Positions 7,338 to 14,474 are shown, numbered from the stretch's first letter. The stretch: DNA of 15,107 nucleotides from Burkholderiales bacterium UBA4615 (GCA_002386465.1 DGIT01000024.1:2253-17359), one strand, 5' to 3'. Notes: generated by a model from the sequence alone, not told the origin. Numbers and translations are program-made.

Positions 7338-7844
7338 ATGAAACGTTCCCTGCGCAGTTTCGCCGCCGTCCTGAGCGCGTGCCTGATGAGCGCGACGCTC
7401 TTGCTGGGCCCGCATCCTGTCGCAGCACAGGCTGCGCGCGAGGCGGTCGCACCGAACCCGAAACTGCCAACAGTCGAGATCAGTGCCGGCATGCATGTGA
7501 TTCGGGCTGAGGTGGCCGATGAGCCTGGCACCCGGATGCGCGGGTTGATGATGCGCGAACGGCTCGGCACCAACGAGGGCATGCTGTTCGTGTTCCCCGA
7601 TAAGACGCGTCACTGCTTCTGGATGCGCAACACCCTCGTGGCGCTGTCGATTGCTTTTCTGGATGACGACGGGACGATCGTGAACATCGAGGACATGCAG
7701 CCGCAGACCGAGGTCAGCCACTGCCCATTGCGCCCGATCACCCTGGCGCTGGAAATGGAGCAAGGCTGGTTTGGCAAGCGCGGCATCAAACCTGGCGCGC
7801 GGCTGGTTCAGCCCAAGCTGTTCGGCAGCGCTGGCTCGAAATAG
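7338..7844 (+). CDS. DUF192 family protein, secreted
   Basis: The 168-residue product begins with a basic, then hydrophobic signal peptide (cleavage likely after VAA or VAAQA, about residue 30-32), so it should be periplasmic. The remainder is a typical DUF192 domain: RGLMMRERL (68-76), GMLFVFP (81-87), FWMRNTLVALSIAFLD (94-109), VNIEDMQP (115-122) and LALEMEQGWF (136-145). The biochemical function of DUF192 proteins is not established. I chose the ATG at 7338 because the signal peptide begins there and AAAGG lies just upstream; longer readings add a sequence with no signal character. The gene is divergent from icd and convergent with sodB. Nothing about the sequence is unusual for the family. 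Confidence 0.88.
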   Translation: MKRSLRSFAAVLSACLMSATLLLGPHPVAAQAAREAVAPNPKLPTVEISAGMHVIRAEVADEPGTRMRGLMMRERLGTNEGMLFVFPDKTRHCFWMRNTLVALSIAFLDDDGTIVNIEDMQPQTEVSHCPLRPITLALEMEQGWFGKRGIKPGARLVQPKLFGSAGSK

Positions 7845-7925
7845 TCCCGGGCCCGACAGCCCGCTGCGCTGCTCGGCCCTGAGGGAGGCCGGAGGGGACC
7901 TGCCCTCGCGCAGCACCGCAGCACG

Positions 7926-7956
7926 AAAAAAGCACGGCCCGAACAGGCCGTGCTTT
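7926..7956. terminator. Terminator of sodB, also facing the DUF192 gene
   Basis: AAAGCACGGCC (7929-7939) pairs with GGCCGTGCTTT (7946-7956) around a six-base loop. On the minus strand the stem runs into six T residues (7931-7926), the hallmark of a strong Rho-independent terminator 29 bases after the sodB stop. In the plus direction only three T residues follow, so it should work less well there. Confidence 0.85.
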
Positions 7957-7985
7957 CATGAGACCGCTGAAGCGGCCTTGCGTGC

Positions 7986-8564
7986 TCAGGCGAAGTTCTT
8001 CGCTGCAAACTCCCAGTTGACCAGGCTCCACCAGCCGGCCAGATAGTCGGGGCGGCGGTTGCGATAGTCGATGTAATAGGCGTGCTCCCACAGGTCGCAG
8101 GTCAGCAGAGGCTTGTCGGTACCGGTGATCGGGGTGGCGGCATTGCTCGTGTTGACGATATCGAGCGAACCGTCTGCCTTCTTGACCAGCCAGGTCCAGC
8201 TTGAGCCGAAGTTGCCCACCGCCGACTTATTGAACGCCTCCTTGAAGGCGTCGAAGCTACCCCACTTGGCACTGATGGCTGCGGCCAGAGCACCGGAAGG
8301 CTGACCACCGCCCTTGGGCGAGAGCGAGTTCCAGTAAAACGTGTGATTCCAGATCTGGGCTGCGTTGTTGAACACACCGCCCGAGGACTTGCGCACGATG
8401 TCTTCAAGGCCGAGCGCCTCGAATTCAGTGCCCTTCACCATGTTGTTCAGGTTGGTGACATAGGTCTGATGGTGCTTGCCGTAGTGGAATTCGAGGGTTT
8501 CCTTCGAGATATGCGGCGAAAGCGCGTCAAGGGCGTACGGCAGGGCGGGCAGGGTGTGTTCCAT
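7986..8564 (-). CDS. sodB: Superoxide dismutase, iron type
   Basis: The 192-residue cytoplasmic enzyme converts superoxide to peroxide and oxygen. The four metal ligands are at His27, His74, Asp157 and His161, the same numbers I recall for E. coli SodB. AAQIWNHTFYW (68-78) with its Gln, FGSSWTWL (119-126) and DLWEHAYYIDYRNRR (157-171) point to the Fe rather than the Mn form. I start at the ATG at 8564 (MEHTLPALPYALDAL), which fits the family N-terminus and has AGGA nearby; an in-frame ATG at 8606 would add 14 atypical residues. sodB lies 96 bases after xseA on the same strand and has its own candidate promoter and a strong terminator, so it can be expressed independently. Confidence 0.96.
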   Translation of the reverse strand: MEHTLPALPYALDALSPHISKETLEFHYGKHHQTYVTNLNNMVKGTEFEALGLEDIVRKSSGGVFNNAAQIWNHTFYWNSLSPKGGGQPSGALAAAISAKWGSFDAFKEAFNKSAVGNFGSSWTWLVKKADGSLDIVNTSNAATPITGTDKPLLTCDLWEHAYYIDYRNRRPDYLAGWWSLVNWEFAAKNFA

Positions 8565-8634
8565 CTGGAGGTTCCTGTTCGGTGGGTTGGAGCTCAATGG
8601 GGACACGGCGCAGGCCCGCCCCGGACGACGCGCG

Positions 8635-8664
8635 ATTGTAGGCCAGTCGAGGATCGCCGCTCAA
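8635..8664 (-). promoter_or_regulatory. Candidate sigma-70 promoter of sodB
   Basis: TTGAGC (8664-8659) and TACAAT (8640-8635) are separated by 18 bases on the minus strand. The -35 box contains the xseA stop codon. The predicted start is near 8628, giving a leader of about 64 bases. Confidence 0.55.
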
Positions 8665-10013
8665 CGCGTGGGGTCGATGCGGCTCACCTGCGCATCGAAT
8701 CGACCTTCGGCCAGCGTCACCGCCACCGTGTCGCCACGATTCAGCGCACTCACCTGTCGCACGACCGCCCCGCTTGCGTCGGTGACCATGGCATAGCCGC
8801 GTTCCAGGACGGCAAAGGGGCTGACCAGCTCGAGCGAGGCGCCGGCCAGATCCAGACGACGTACATGCGCTTCAAGCCTGGCTGCGGTCGCCGTGGCCAG
8901 TGCCCGGCGGGCTGCATCCAGCGTCGCCGCACTCCCTTGCAGGGAGGGGGCACGCAAGCGCGCACTCGCCGACTGCAGGCGCGCCGCAGCCGACTCATGG
9001 CTGCGCCGCCCGGCCTGCGCCAGACGCTGTGACCACTGCTCCAGGCGGGCTGCGCGTTGCGACCACTGCAGCGAGGGCGCACGCAACATGCGGGTGGCCA
9101 GGTCAAGGCGCTGTTCGATCTGGCCGCACCGCCTGGCCCAGGCCTGCATCAGCCGATGGCGCTCACGGGCCAGACTCTGCAACTGTTCCAGACGGTCAGG
9201 CACCGCCCGCATGGCGGCGCCAGTCGGCGTGGGCGCGCGCCAATCGGCTGCGAAGTCTGCGATGGTGAAATCGGTCTCGTGGCCCACCCCGCAGATCACC
9301 GGGATCGGACTGGCCGCCACGGCACGCGCCAGGGCTTCGTCATTGAACGCCCAGAGGTCTTCAATCGACCCTCCGCCCCGCACCAGCAGCAGGATCTCGC
9401 ATTCGCAGCGACGGCCCGCAGCCTGGAGGGCAGCCAGCAGTTCCCCCGGTGCCTGGGCACCCTGTACAGCCGCCGGATACAGGATCACCCGAACCTGCGG
9501 CGCGCGCCTGGCCAGGGTGGTGAGCACATCGCGCAACGCGGCTGCTTTTGGGGACGTGATCACCCCGACCGTTCGTGGATGGGGCGGGATCGGTCGCTTG
9601 CGGCTTTCGTCGAAGAGACCTTCGGCCAGCAACTGCGTCTTGAGCTTCAAAAACTGCTGGTACAGGTCACCCGTGCCCGCCCGGCGCATCGCCTCCACAT
9701 TGAGCTGAAACTCGCCACGTGCCTCGTACAGACTGACCTGCACCCTGACTTCCACCCGATCGCCATTGGCGGGCGCAAAGGCCACCGACTGGTTGCGGCC
9801 CCGAAACATGACGGCGCGCACCGACGCCTGAGCGTCCTTCAGCGTGAAGTACCAATGCCCGCTGGCGGCCCGGGTAAGGTTAGACACTTCGCCCGACACC
9901 CACAGCAACGGAAAGCTGCGTTCCAGCAGCGCAGCGGCCGCGCGGTTCAACTGACTGACCGTGATCACATCCCGGATAGGTGCTGGTTCGAAAGGGTCGG
10001 GGCTCGCATTCAT
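8661..10013 (-). CDS. xseA: Exodeoxyribonuclease VII large subunit
   Basis: The 450-residue product is the large subunit of exonuclease VII, which with XseB degrades single-stranded DNA from both ends. Order: an N-terminal OB-fold (about 15-110; SGEVSNLTRAASGHWYFTLKD at 40-60), then the catalytic domain with TSPKAAALRDVL (153-164), VRGGGSIEDLWAFNDE (211-226) and GVGHETDFTIADFAAD (242-257), followed by PTPT. A long helical region (about 270-390) follows, then a C-terminal segment with LERGYAMVTD (403-412). LRAPSLQ occurs twice, at 310-316 and 353-359. I chose the ATG at 10013 because MNASPDPF leads directly into the domain; the ATG at 10064 would add 17 residues. No xseB is in the window. sodB follows on the same strand. 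Confidence 0.95.
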   Translation of the reverse strand: MNASPDPFEPAPIRDVITVSQLNRAAAALLERSFPLLWVSGEVSNLTRAASGHWYFTLKDAQASVRAVMFRGRNQSVAFAPANGDRVEVRVQVSLYEARGEFQLNVEAMRRAGTGDLYQQFLKLKTQLLAEGLFDESRKRPIPPHPRTVGVITSPKAAALRDVLTTLARRAPQVRVILYPAAVQGAQAPGELLAALQAAGRRCECEILLLVRGGGSIEDLWAFNDEALARAVAASPIPVICGVGHETDFTIADFAADWRAPTPTGAAMRAVPDRLEQLQSLARERHRLMQAWARRCGQIEQRLDLATRMLRAPSLQWSQRAARLEQWSQRLAQAGRRSHESAAARLQSASARLRAPSLQGSAATLDAARRALATATAARLEAHVRRLDLAGASLELVSPFAVLERGYAMVTDASGAVVRQVSALNRGDTVAVTLAEGRFDAQVSRIDPTR

Positions 10014-10093
10014 GCGGGTTTCCGGGGTAAATCTATCCACAATCCGCTTGTTTCCGACCTGCACAGGACTAATTCCCTGAAACCCGCTTGACT

Positions 10094-10108
10094 ATGTATT
10101 AAGTACAT
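10094..10108. repeat. Short palindrome in the AT-rich patch
   Basis: ATGTATTAAGTACAT has six Watson-Crick pairs and one G-T wobble around a central A. It could be an operator for either xseA or the exbB operon. The protein is unknown, and the A/T-rich composition makes chance plausible. Confidence 0.3.
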
Positions 10109-10207
10109 GATTTTTATACTGAAATATTTTGTTCATTTTTTCGGCAACCCGGTCCGAACAAGGCTTGAGGCGGGAACCCGGCCGGATTCGCCAAGTCGTC
10201 CACAGAC

Positions 10208-10216
10208 TTATCCACA
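10208..10216 (+). promoter_or_regulatory. Perfect DnaA-box match (TTATCCACA)
   Basis: TTATCCACA equals the strong DnaA-box consensus. A one-mismatch copy, CTATCCACA, is at 10033-10041 in the same orientation, and TCGTCCACA (7 of 9) is at 10196-10204. The AT-rich patch lies between the outer two. Whether DnaA binds here is unproven; a single 9-mer can occur by chance. Confidence 0.4.
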
Positions 10217-10472
10217 TACTTTGGGGATGACTCGTTCGCGAAGGGCCTTAACGAGGGCTGGACCGCCTAGACGGACATCCGGGCAGGGCCGGCCGGGCCG
10301 CTCCGCGCACACTGGGATCCGCATAGGCTGGTAACCTATTTTCGCCTGATTCATTGCCAGGGTCTGTCCTGGACGTTTTTCAACGCACCGGATAGCGCCC
10401 GGTCAGGCGAGAGTGCCCTGCGCTGAGCCGCGGCGGGCACGCAGTGCGACCCCGAATGTGGAGAATGTTCCT

Positions 10473-11117
10473 GTGCTCTCGATCATCCAGGCTGCGGGCT
10501 GGCCCGTCTGGTTCCTGATTCTGGCCTCGGTCATGGCCGTGGCGCTCATCATCGAGCGCGCGATGTCACTGCGGCGCAAGCGGGTCTTGCCCGACACGCT
10601 GCTGGAGCAGACGATTCAACAGCACCGCGCCCGCCAGACGACCGCGGAATCAGTACAGAAACTGGAGGCGGGGTCGCCTCTGGGCCGCGTGTTTGCCAGC
10701 GGCCTGAGGCAGGCGGCGGCCGGGCGCGACGCGATGCGGGAAGCGATGGAGCAGACCGGTCGTGCCGTGGCCCACGAGCTGGAGCGCTATCTGGGGGCCC
10801 TGGGCACGATCGCGGCCATCACCCCCCTGCTGGGCCTCTTCGGCACCGTGGTCGGCATGATCGAAATCTTCGGAGCGAGCGCGCCGTCCGGCACCAATCC
10901 GCAAGCGCTGGCGCATGGCATCTCAGTGGCGCTGTACAACACGGCGCTGGGGCTCGTGGTGGCCATACCGGCCCTGATCGCCTACCGCACCTACCGTGCG
11001 AAGGTGGATGGCCTGCTGGTTGACATGGAACAGCAAGCCGCGAGGCTGGTCGATGCGCTCGAGCCCCGCCGTGCCCCTGCGCCCGTGGCAGCAGGGGCAG
11101 CGGCACCCCGCCGATGA
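10473..11117 (+). CDS. exbB: ExbB/TolQ/MotA-type proton channel protein
   Basis: The 214-residue inner-membrane protein starts at a GTG preceded by GGAGA (10460-10464) at eight bases; upstream in-frame GTGs would add a non-family leader. Three membrane segments are visible: about 11-28 (WPVWFLILASVMAVALII), about 108-132 and about 150-172. The family core is GTIAAITPLLGLFGTVVGMI (111-130) and ISVALYNTALGLVVAIPALIAY (150-171). With its ExbD partner it forms a proton-driven motor that normally energises a TonB- or Tol-type protein across the periplasm. Its stop overlaps the exbD start as ATGA. No tonB or tolA lies nearby; a similar pair precedes lpxK in other proteobacteria, including Pseudomonas aeruginosa by recall. 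ExbB and TolQ cannot be separated by sequence alone here. Confidence 0.9.
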   Translation: MLSIIQAAGWPVWFLILASVMAVALIIERAMSLRRKRVLPDTLLEQTIQQHRARQTTAESVQKLEAGSPLGRVFASGLRQAAAGRDAMREAMEQTGRAVAHELERYLGALGTIAAITPLLGLFGTVVGMIEIFGASAPSGTNPQALAHGISVALYNTALGLVVAIPALIAYRTYRAKVDGLLVDMEQQAARLVDALEPRRAPAPVAAGAAAPRR

Positions 11118-11545
11118 ACTTTCGACGCGGCATCCAGCGCGACGAGCCGGAAATCAATTTCATCCCGCTGATCGATCTGCTGCTGGTCATTCTCATCTTC
11201 CTGCTGGTCACGACCACCTACTCGCGATTCAGTGCCCTGCAGGTCAACCTGCCGTCGGCCTCGGCCGATCCGGCTGTGGAACGTCCGCTGGAGATCAGCA
11301 TCACGGTCTCGGCACAGGGGCAATACGCCATCGACGGGAACATCACACCTTTTCGTGACCCGGCCCAGTTCGCCCAGACGCTGAGCCGCGTGGCAGCCGC
11401 AGGACGCGGCGAGCCCACGGTCGTGATCCGGGCCGATGCAGGCGCCAGCCACCAGGCGGTGGTCCATGTCCTGGAAGCCGCTCGGCTGGCAGGACTGGGG
11501 AAAGTCAGCTTCGCCACCCAGACCGCGGGCGCCCGTCGCCCCTGA
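11114..11545 (+). CDS. exbD: ExbD/TolR-type biopolymer transport protein
   Basis: The 143-residue protein has a short cytoplasmic N-terminus, one membrane helix (INFIPLIDLLLVILIFLLV, 14-32) with the essential acidic residue Asp21, and a periplasmic domain carrying VNLPSA and VVIRADAGASHQAVVHVLEA. In this family the membrane Asp carries protons through the ExbB channel. The ATG overlaps the exbB stop by four bases, which couples their translation and suits a fixed-ratio complex. lpxK begins 11 bases after its stop. Its role with the lipid A and Kdo genes is not known from sequence; envelope maintenance or outer-membrane import are both possible. Confidence 0.9.
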   Translation: MNFRRGIQRDEPEINFIPLIDLLLVILIFLLVTTTYSRFSALQVNLPSASADPAVERPLEISITVSAQGQYAIDGNITPFRDPAQFAQTLSRVAAAGRGEPTVVIRADAGASHQAVVHVLEAARLAGLGKVSFATQTAGARRP

Positions 11546-11556
11546 GCCAGGCGACC

Positions 11557-12627
11557 GTGCCCGAATCGGCTGCTGCCACGCCCGGCCTGCGGGCCCGGAT
11601 CGAAGCCGTGTTGCATCGCCAGTGGTTCGGCACGCCCACCACAGCGCGACGTTGGAGCGGCGCCTGTCTGCGACCCTTGTCATGGGTTGTGGCCCGTGTC
11701 GCAAGCCGGCGACGCCAGGCGATCGCCCAGGCGCGCGCATTGCCCCGGCCTGCCGGCGCCCCCGTGGTGGTGATCGTGGGCAATCTGATCGTGGGTGGCA
11801 CCGGCAAGACCCCGCTCCTGATCGCGCTGACCAGCGCACTGGGGCAGCGCGGCTGGCGCGTCGGGATCATCGCGCGCGGACATCGTGCCGCCGGCGCAGC
11901 GGGCACCCCCCGCTTGCTGAGCGCGCAGTCAAGCGCACTGGACGCAGGCGACGAACCGGTGCTGATCGCACAGCGCACCGGGCGTCCGGTTGCTGTCGGA
12001 CACGATCGCACCGGCGCCTTGAGGCTGATCACCGACCGTACGGACTGCAACGTGGTGCTCAGCGACGACGGGCTGCAGCACCTGGCGTTGCGACGCGACC
12101 TGGAGTTGGCCGTCTTTGATGCGCGCGGGGCAGGCAACGGGGCCTGTCTGCCCGAGGGGCCGCTGCGCGAGCCGCTGGCCAGCGCCTTGCTGATGGATGC
12201 GGTGGTGCTTAACGGCGCCAGGACGCCGGCGCCCGTGTCGCATTCACGGGTCTTTCGCTTCGAGGTGCAGCCCACCGGGATCCGTACGCTCGACGGCACG
12301 CGCAGCTGGTCGCTTGAGGCGTTTGCGCGGGAGTTCGGCAGCGAAACCATCGACGCGATCGCCGGGATCGGCGCGCCCGGGCGCTTCTTTTCCACGCTCA
12401 CCGCAGCGGGACTGAACATCCGGCCTCATGCCCTCTCAGACCATGCGCCGATCGATCCGGCCTGGCTGGCCGCCCTGCCCGCGCGCTGGCTGATCATGAC
12501 CGAGAAGGACGCCGTAAAATGCGAGCGGTTTGATGCGGGTCTGCGGGCTCGCTGCGTGGCCTTGCGTATCGAGGCCGAAGTGCCGGCGGCGATGCTCGAC
12601 TGGCTGGAGGTACGTCTGCGTGGATAG
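11557..12627 (+). CDS. lpxK: Tetraacyldisaccharide 4'-kinase
   Basis: The 356-residue product phosphorylates the 4' position of the lipid A disaccharide using ATP at the inner face of the inner membrane, an essential step in LPS synthesis. It begins with a GTG, with AGG five bases upstream. An amphipathic N-terminal region is followed by the Walker A motif GNLIVGGTGKTP (75-86), GDEPVL (131-136), VLSDDGLQH (167-175), IAGIGAPGRFF (268-278) and MTEKDAVKC (314-322), all LpxK signatures. One oddity: the usual RGYG-like segment reads RGHR (107-110), in a loop rich in Ala and Gly. The length is slightly above average. The gene overlaps the following Trm112-like gene by eight bases, so they are certainly co-transcribed. 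Confidence 0.94.
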   Translation: MPESAAATPGLRARIEAVLHRQWFGTPTTARRWSGACLRPLSWVVARVASRRRQAIAQARALPRPAGAPVVVIVGNLIVGGTGKTPLLIALTSALGQRGWRVGIIARGHRAAGAAGTPRLLSAQSSALDAGDEPVLIAQRTGRPVAVGHDRTGALRLITDRTDCNVVLSDDGLQHLALRRDLELAVFDARGAGNGACLPEGPLREPLASALLMDAVVLNGARTPAPVSHSRVFRFEVQPTGIRTLDGTRSWSLEAFAREFGSETIDAIAGIGAPGRFFSTLTAAGLNIRPHALSDHAPIDPAWLAALPARWLIMTEKDAVKCERFDAGLRARCVALRIEAEVPAAMLDWLEVRLRG

Positions 12628-12793
12628 TCGACTGCTCGAAATTCTCGTGTGCCCGCTGTGCAAAGGGCCGCTGCGTCATGACCGCACCGCGCAAGAACTG
12701 ATTTGCGCGGCCGATCGCCTGGCCTTTCCGATCCGCGACGGCATCCCGGTCATGCTCGAGCAGCAGGCTCGCACGATCCCCGAGGCTTCGTGA
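12620..12793 (+). CDS. ycaR: Trm112/YcaR (UPF0434) zinc-ribbon protein
   Basis: This small 57-residue protein starts at a GTG within the end of lpxK, with GGAGG (12606-12610) nine bases upstream. It resembles E. coli YcaR throughout: DSRLLEILVCPLCKGPL (2-18), ELICAADRLAFPIRDGIPVML (26-46). Cys11, Cys14 and Cys29 are the visible metal-ribbon cysteines. Its eukaryotic Trm112 relatives activate methyltransferases, but the bacterial role is unclear. It lies between lpxK and kdsB, an arrangement I recall in E. coli and Pseudomonas. A longer in-frame reading from 12530 exists but has no ribosome site and lies inside lpxK. Its TGA overlaps the kdsB GTG. Confidence 0.9.
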   Translation: MDSRLLEILVCPLCKGPLRHDRTAQELICAADRLAFPIRDGIPVMLEQQARTIPEAS

Positions 12794-13608
12794 CCACTGC
12801 GTCGGGGTTTGTCGCGCTGGTGCCTGCGCGCATGGCCTCCAGCCGCCTGCCCGACAAGCCCTTGGCCGATCTGGACGGCGTGCCGATGGTGGTGCGGGTT
12901 GCGCAGCGTGCCCTGCAATCCGGCGCAAGACGGGTGGCCATCGCCACCGACTCGACGCAGGTCTGCGACGCTGCAGCCGAGCACGGCATCGAAGCCCTGC
13001 TGACCCGGGCGGACCACCCCTCCGGCACCGACCGTCTGGCCGAGGCCGCCCAACTGCTTGGGCTCACGCCGGACGAAATCGTGGTGAACGTGCAGGGCGA
13101 CGAACCGCTGATACCACCTGCCCTGATTGGCGAAGTGGCGGGTCTGCTGGCCGCAAGTCCCGATTGCGCGATCGCAACAGCCGCCCACCCGATCGATGCA
13201 CTTGACGATTACCTGTCGCCCCATGTGGTGAAGGTCGTTCTCGATCGGGCCGGTCGGGCGCTGTACTTCTCGCGTGCGCCCATCCCCTTCGAGCGCGATG
13301 CCCTGCCCGGCTTTCCGAGGCAACTGCCCACGGCCCTTCCGCCAGGACTGCAGCAGGGAGCTGCCGTGCAACGCCATATCGGGCTCTATGCTTATCGCGT
13401 CGCCTTCCTGAACGATTACCGATCACTGCAGGCCTCGCCGCTGGAGTCCATCGAAGCGCTCGAGCAACTGCGCGCGCTGTGGCACGGTTATCGCATCGCG
13501 GTGCTCAGCACGCCCGAAGCGCCGCCTGCGGGCGTGGATACCCCAGCCGATTTGCAGCGCGTGCGTGCACTGCTGGCGCAGTCCCGCAGCCACCCGACCA
13601 AACGATGA
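12790..13608 (+). CDS. kdsB: 3-deoxy-manno-octulosonate cytidylyltransferase (CMP-Kdo synthase)
   Basis: The 272-residue cytoplasmic enzyme activates Kdo with CTP to CMP-Kdo for addition to lipid A. The start is a GTG overlapping the ycaR stop as GTGA; this places ten residues before VPARMASSRLPDKPL (11-25), matching the family. Other signatures are ATDSTQVCDA (52-61), TRADHPSGTDRLAEA (72-86), NVQGDEPLIPP (100-110, acidic metal site Asp103), ALYFSRAPIPF (about 157-167) and HIGLYAYR. A short Shine-Dalgarno (GAGG) sits close to the start, and coupling to ycaR is likely. The product serves the same inner-core pathway as lpxK. The length is slightly above the E. coli enzyme. Confidence 0.95.
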   Translation: MTTASGFVALVPARMASSRLPDKPLADLDGVPMVVRVAQRALQSGARRVAIATDSTQVCDAAAEHGIEALLTRADHPSGTDRLAEAAQLLGLTPDEIVVNVQGDEPLIPPALIGEVAGLLAASPDCAIATAAHPIDALDDYLSPHVVKVVLDRAGRALYFSRAPIPFERDALPGFPRQLPTALPPGLQQGAAVQRHIGLYAYRVAFLNDYRSLQASPLESIEALEQLRALWHGYRIAVLSTPEAPPAGVDTPADLQRVRALLAQSRSHPTKR

Positions 13609-13631
13609 GCACAGAAGGACGAGCCCTCAAA

Positions 13632-13661
13632 TTGACCCTCGCTGCCGTTTGCGGTTATGGT
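13632..13661 (+). promoter_or_regulatory. Candidate promoter for adk
   Basis: TTGACC (13632-13637) is 18 bases from TATGGT (13656-13661), 38 bases before the adk ATG. The -35 is good and the -10 moderate. It would let adk be expressed apart from the envelope operon. Confidence 0.45.
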
Positions 13662-13699
13662 CAGCACGATCCCCAAATGCTCATTAACTGGTCATTTCC

Positions 13700-14353
13700 A
13701 TGCGTTTGATCCTTCTTGGCCCGCCCGGCGCGGGCAAGGGCACCCAAGCCAGCTTCATCAAGGAGAAGTTCGGTATCCCGCAGATCTCCACCGGAGACAT
13801 GCTGCGCGCGGCCGTCAAGGCAGGCACCCCGCTGGGCGTAGCCGCCAAAAAAGTGATGGATGCCGGCGGCCTGGTGTCCGACGACCTCATCATCGGCCTG
13901 GTCAAGGACCGCCTGACCCAGCCCGATTGTGCGGGCGGGTATTTGTTCGACGGTTTTCCGCGCACGATTCCTCAGGCCGATGCGATGAAAAGCGCCAATG
14001 TGCGGATTGATTACGTGCTCGAAATCGATGTACCCGACTCCGACATCATCGAACGCATGAGCGGGCGACGGGTACACCAGGCCAGTGGGCGGACCTATCA
14101 CGTGCGCTTCAATCCGCCACGCGTCGCGGGCAAGGATGACGTGACCGGAGAGGAACTGATCCAACGCGACGACGACCTGGAAGCGACCGTGCGCACCCGT
14201 CTGGACGTCTATCACTCGCAGACCCGTCCGCTGGTCGACTATTACTCAAAGTGGGCCGCTCTGGGCCAGGCCGATGCACCGCGCTATCGGAAGATTTCCG
14301 GGCTCGGCAGCGTCGACGAAATTCGTACGCGCGCCTTCTCGGCGCTGGCCTGA
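13700..14353 (+). CDS. adk: Adenylate kinase
   Basis: The 217-residue enzyme interconverts AMP and ATP with two ADP and sets the adenylate pool. The P-loop is GPPGAGKGT (8-16), followed by the AMP-binding region STGDMLR (30-36), DGFPRT (84-89), and the LID segment from GRRVHQASGRTYH (122-134) to RDDD. The LID lacks the four-cysteine zinc site, as in most Gram-negative enzymes. It begins 91 bases after kdsB; this gap carries a candidate promoter, and the ribosome site is weak. Adk is adjacent to kdsB in several betaproteobacteria by recall. Nothing in the sequence is abnormal. Confidence 0.97.
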   Translation: MRLILLGPPGAGKGTQASFIKEKFGIPQISTGDMLRAAVKAGTPLGVAAKKVMDAGGLVSDDLIIGLVKDRLTQPDCAGGYLFDGFPRTIPQADAMKSANVRIDYVLEIDVPDSDIIERMSGRRVHQASGRTYHVRFNPPRVAGKDDVTGEELIQRDDDLEATVRTRLDVYHSQTRPLVDYYSKWAALGQADAPRYRKISGLGSVDEIRTRAFSALA

Positions 14354-14454
14354 TCGCTGCTGTGTTGTCGGCCGGCTGCGTTGCGTGGTCGCGCCGCGTG
14401 CGGCGTTCGCCTTGCCAATTGCCCCGGTAATCGGCGAACATTCGCAGGTTTTGA

Positions 14455-14474
14455 ACCCGCCGGCCCCGGCGGGT
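14455..14474. repeat. GC-rich inverted repeat between adk and hppA
   Basis: ACCCGCCGG (14455-14463) is exactly complementary to CCGGCGGGT (14466-14474) with a two-base spacer. There is no T-run after it, so it is not a standard terminator; it could slow or end transcription after adk with Rho. TTGAAC (14451-14456) and TATAAC (14479-14484) flank it at 22 bases, which is too long for an ordinary promoter. Confidence 0.4.

Larger units (their letters stand above)
10014..10472. other. 459-base divergent gap between xseA and exbB, no convincing gene
   Basis: The gap holds an AT-rich patch (41 of 50 bases at 10091-10140), unlike its GC-rich surroundings, DnaA-box-like sequences, a TTGACT at 10088-10093 that could be part of a rightward promoter (the best -10 at 18 bases is only TTTTAT), an imperfect 15-base palindrome at 10094-10108, and a small CCAGG/CCTGG hairpin at 10357-10372 followed by TTTTT at 10376-10380. 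Short open frames here have no ribosome site or family resemblance. Confidence 0.6.

Noticed and set aside
9057..10091. 344-codon open frame antisense to xseA
   Set aside because: Shadow of a well-supported gene; its product shows no recognisable motif.
10107..10334. 75-codon open frame in the xseA-exbB gap
   Set aside because: The start lies in the AT-rich patch without a Shine-Dalgarno, and the product is Arg/Pro-rich with no domain character.
10323..10339. ATAGG...CCTAT inverted repeat as an operator for exbB
   Set aside because: Only five base pairs around a seven-base centre, and no adjacent promoter with clear -35 and -10 boxes.
10014..10472. Chromosomal replication origin
   Set aside because: Only one perfect DnaA box and two weaker ones, and no dnaA, dnaN, gyrB, parA or rpmH nearby.
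13605..13709. 34-codon open frame (MSTEGRALKL...) overlapping the kdsB stop and the adk start, as a possible leader peptide
   Set aside because: The ATGA overlap is suggestive, but it has no ribosome site, no family resemblance, and the candidate adk promoter lies inside it.
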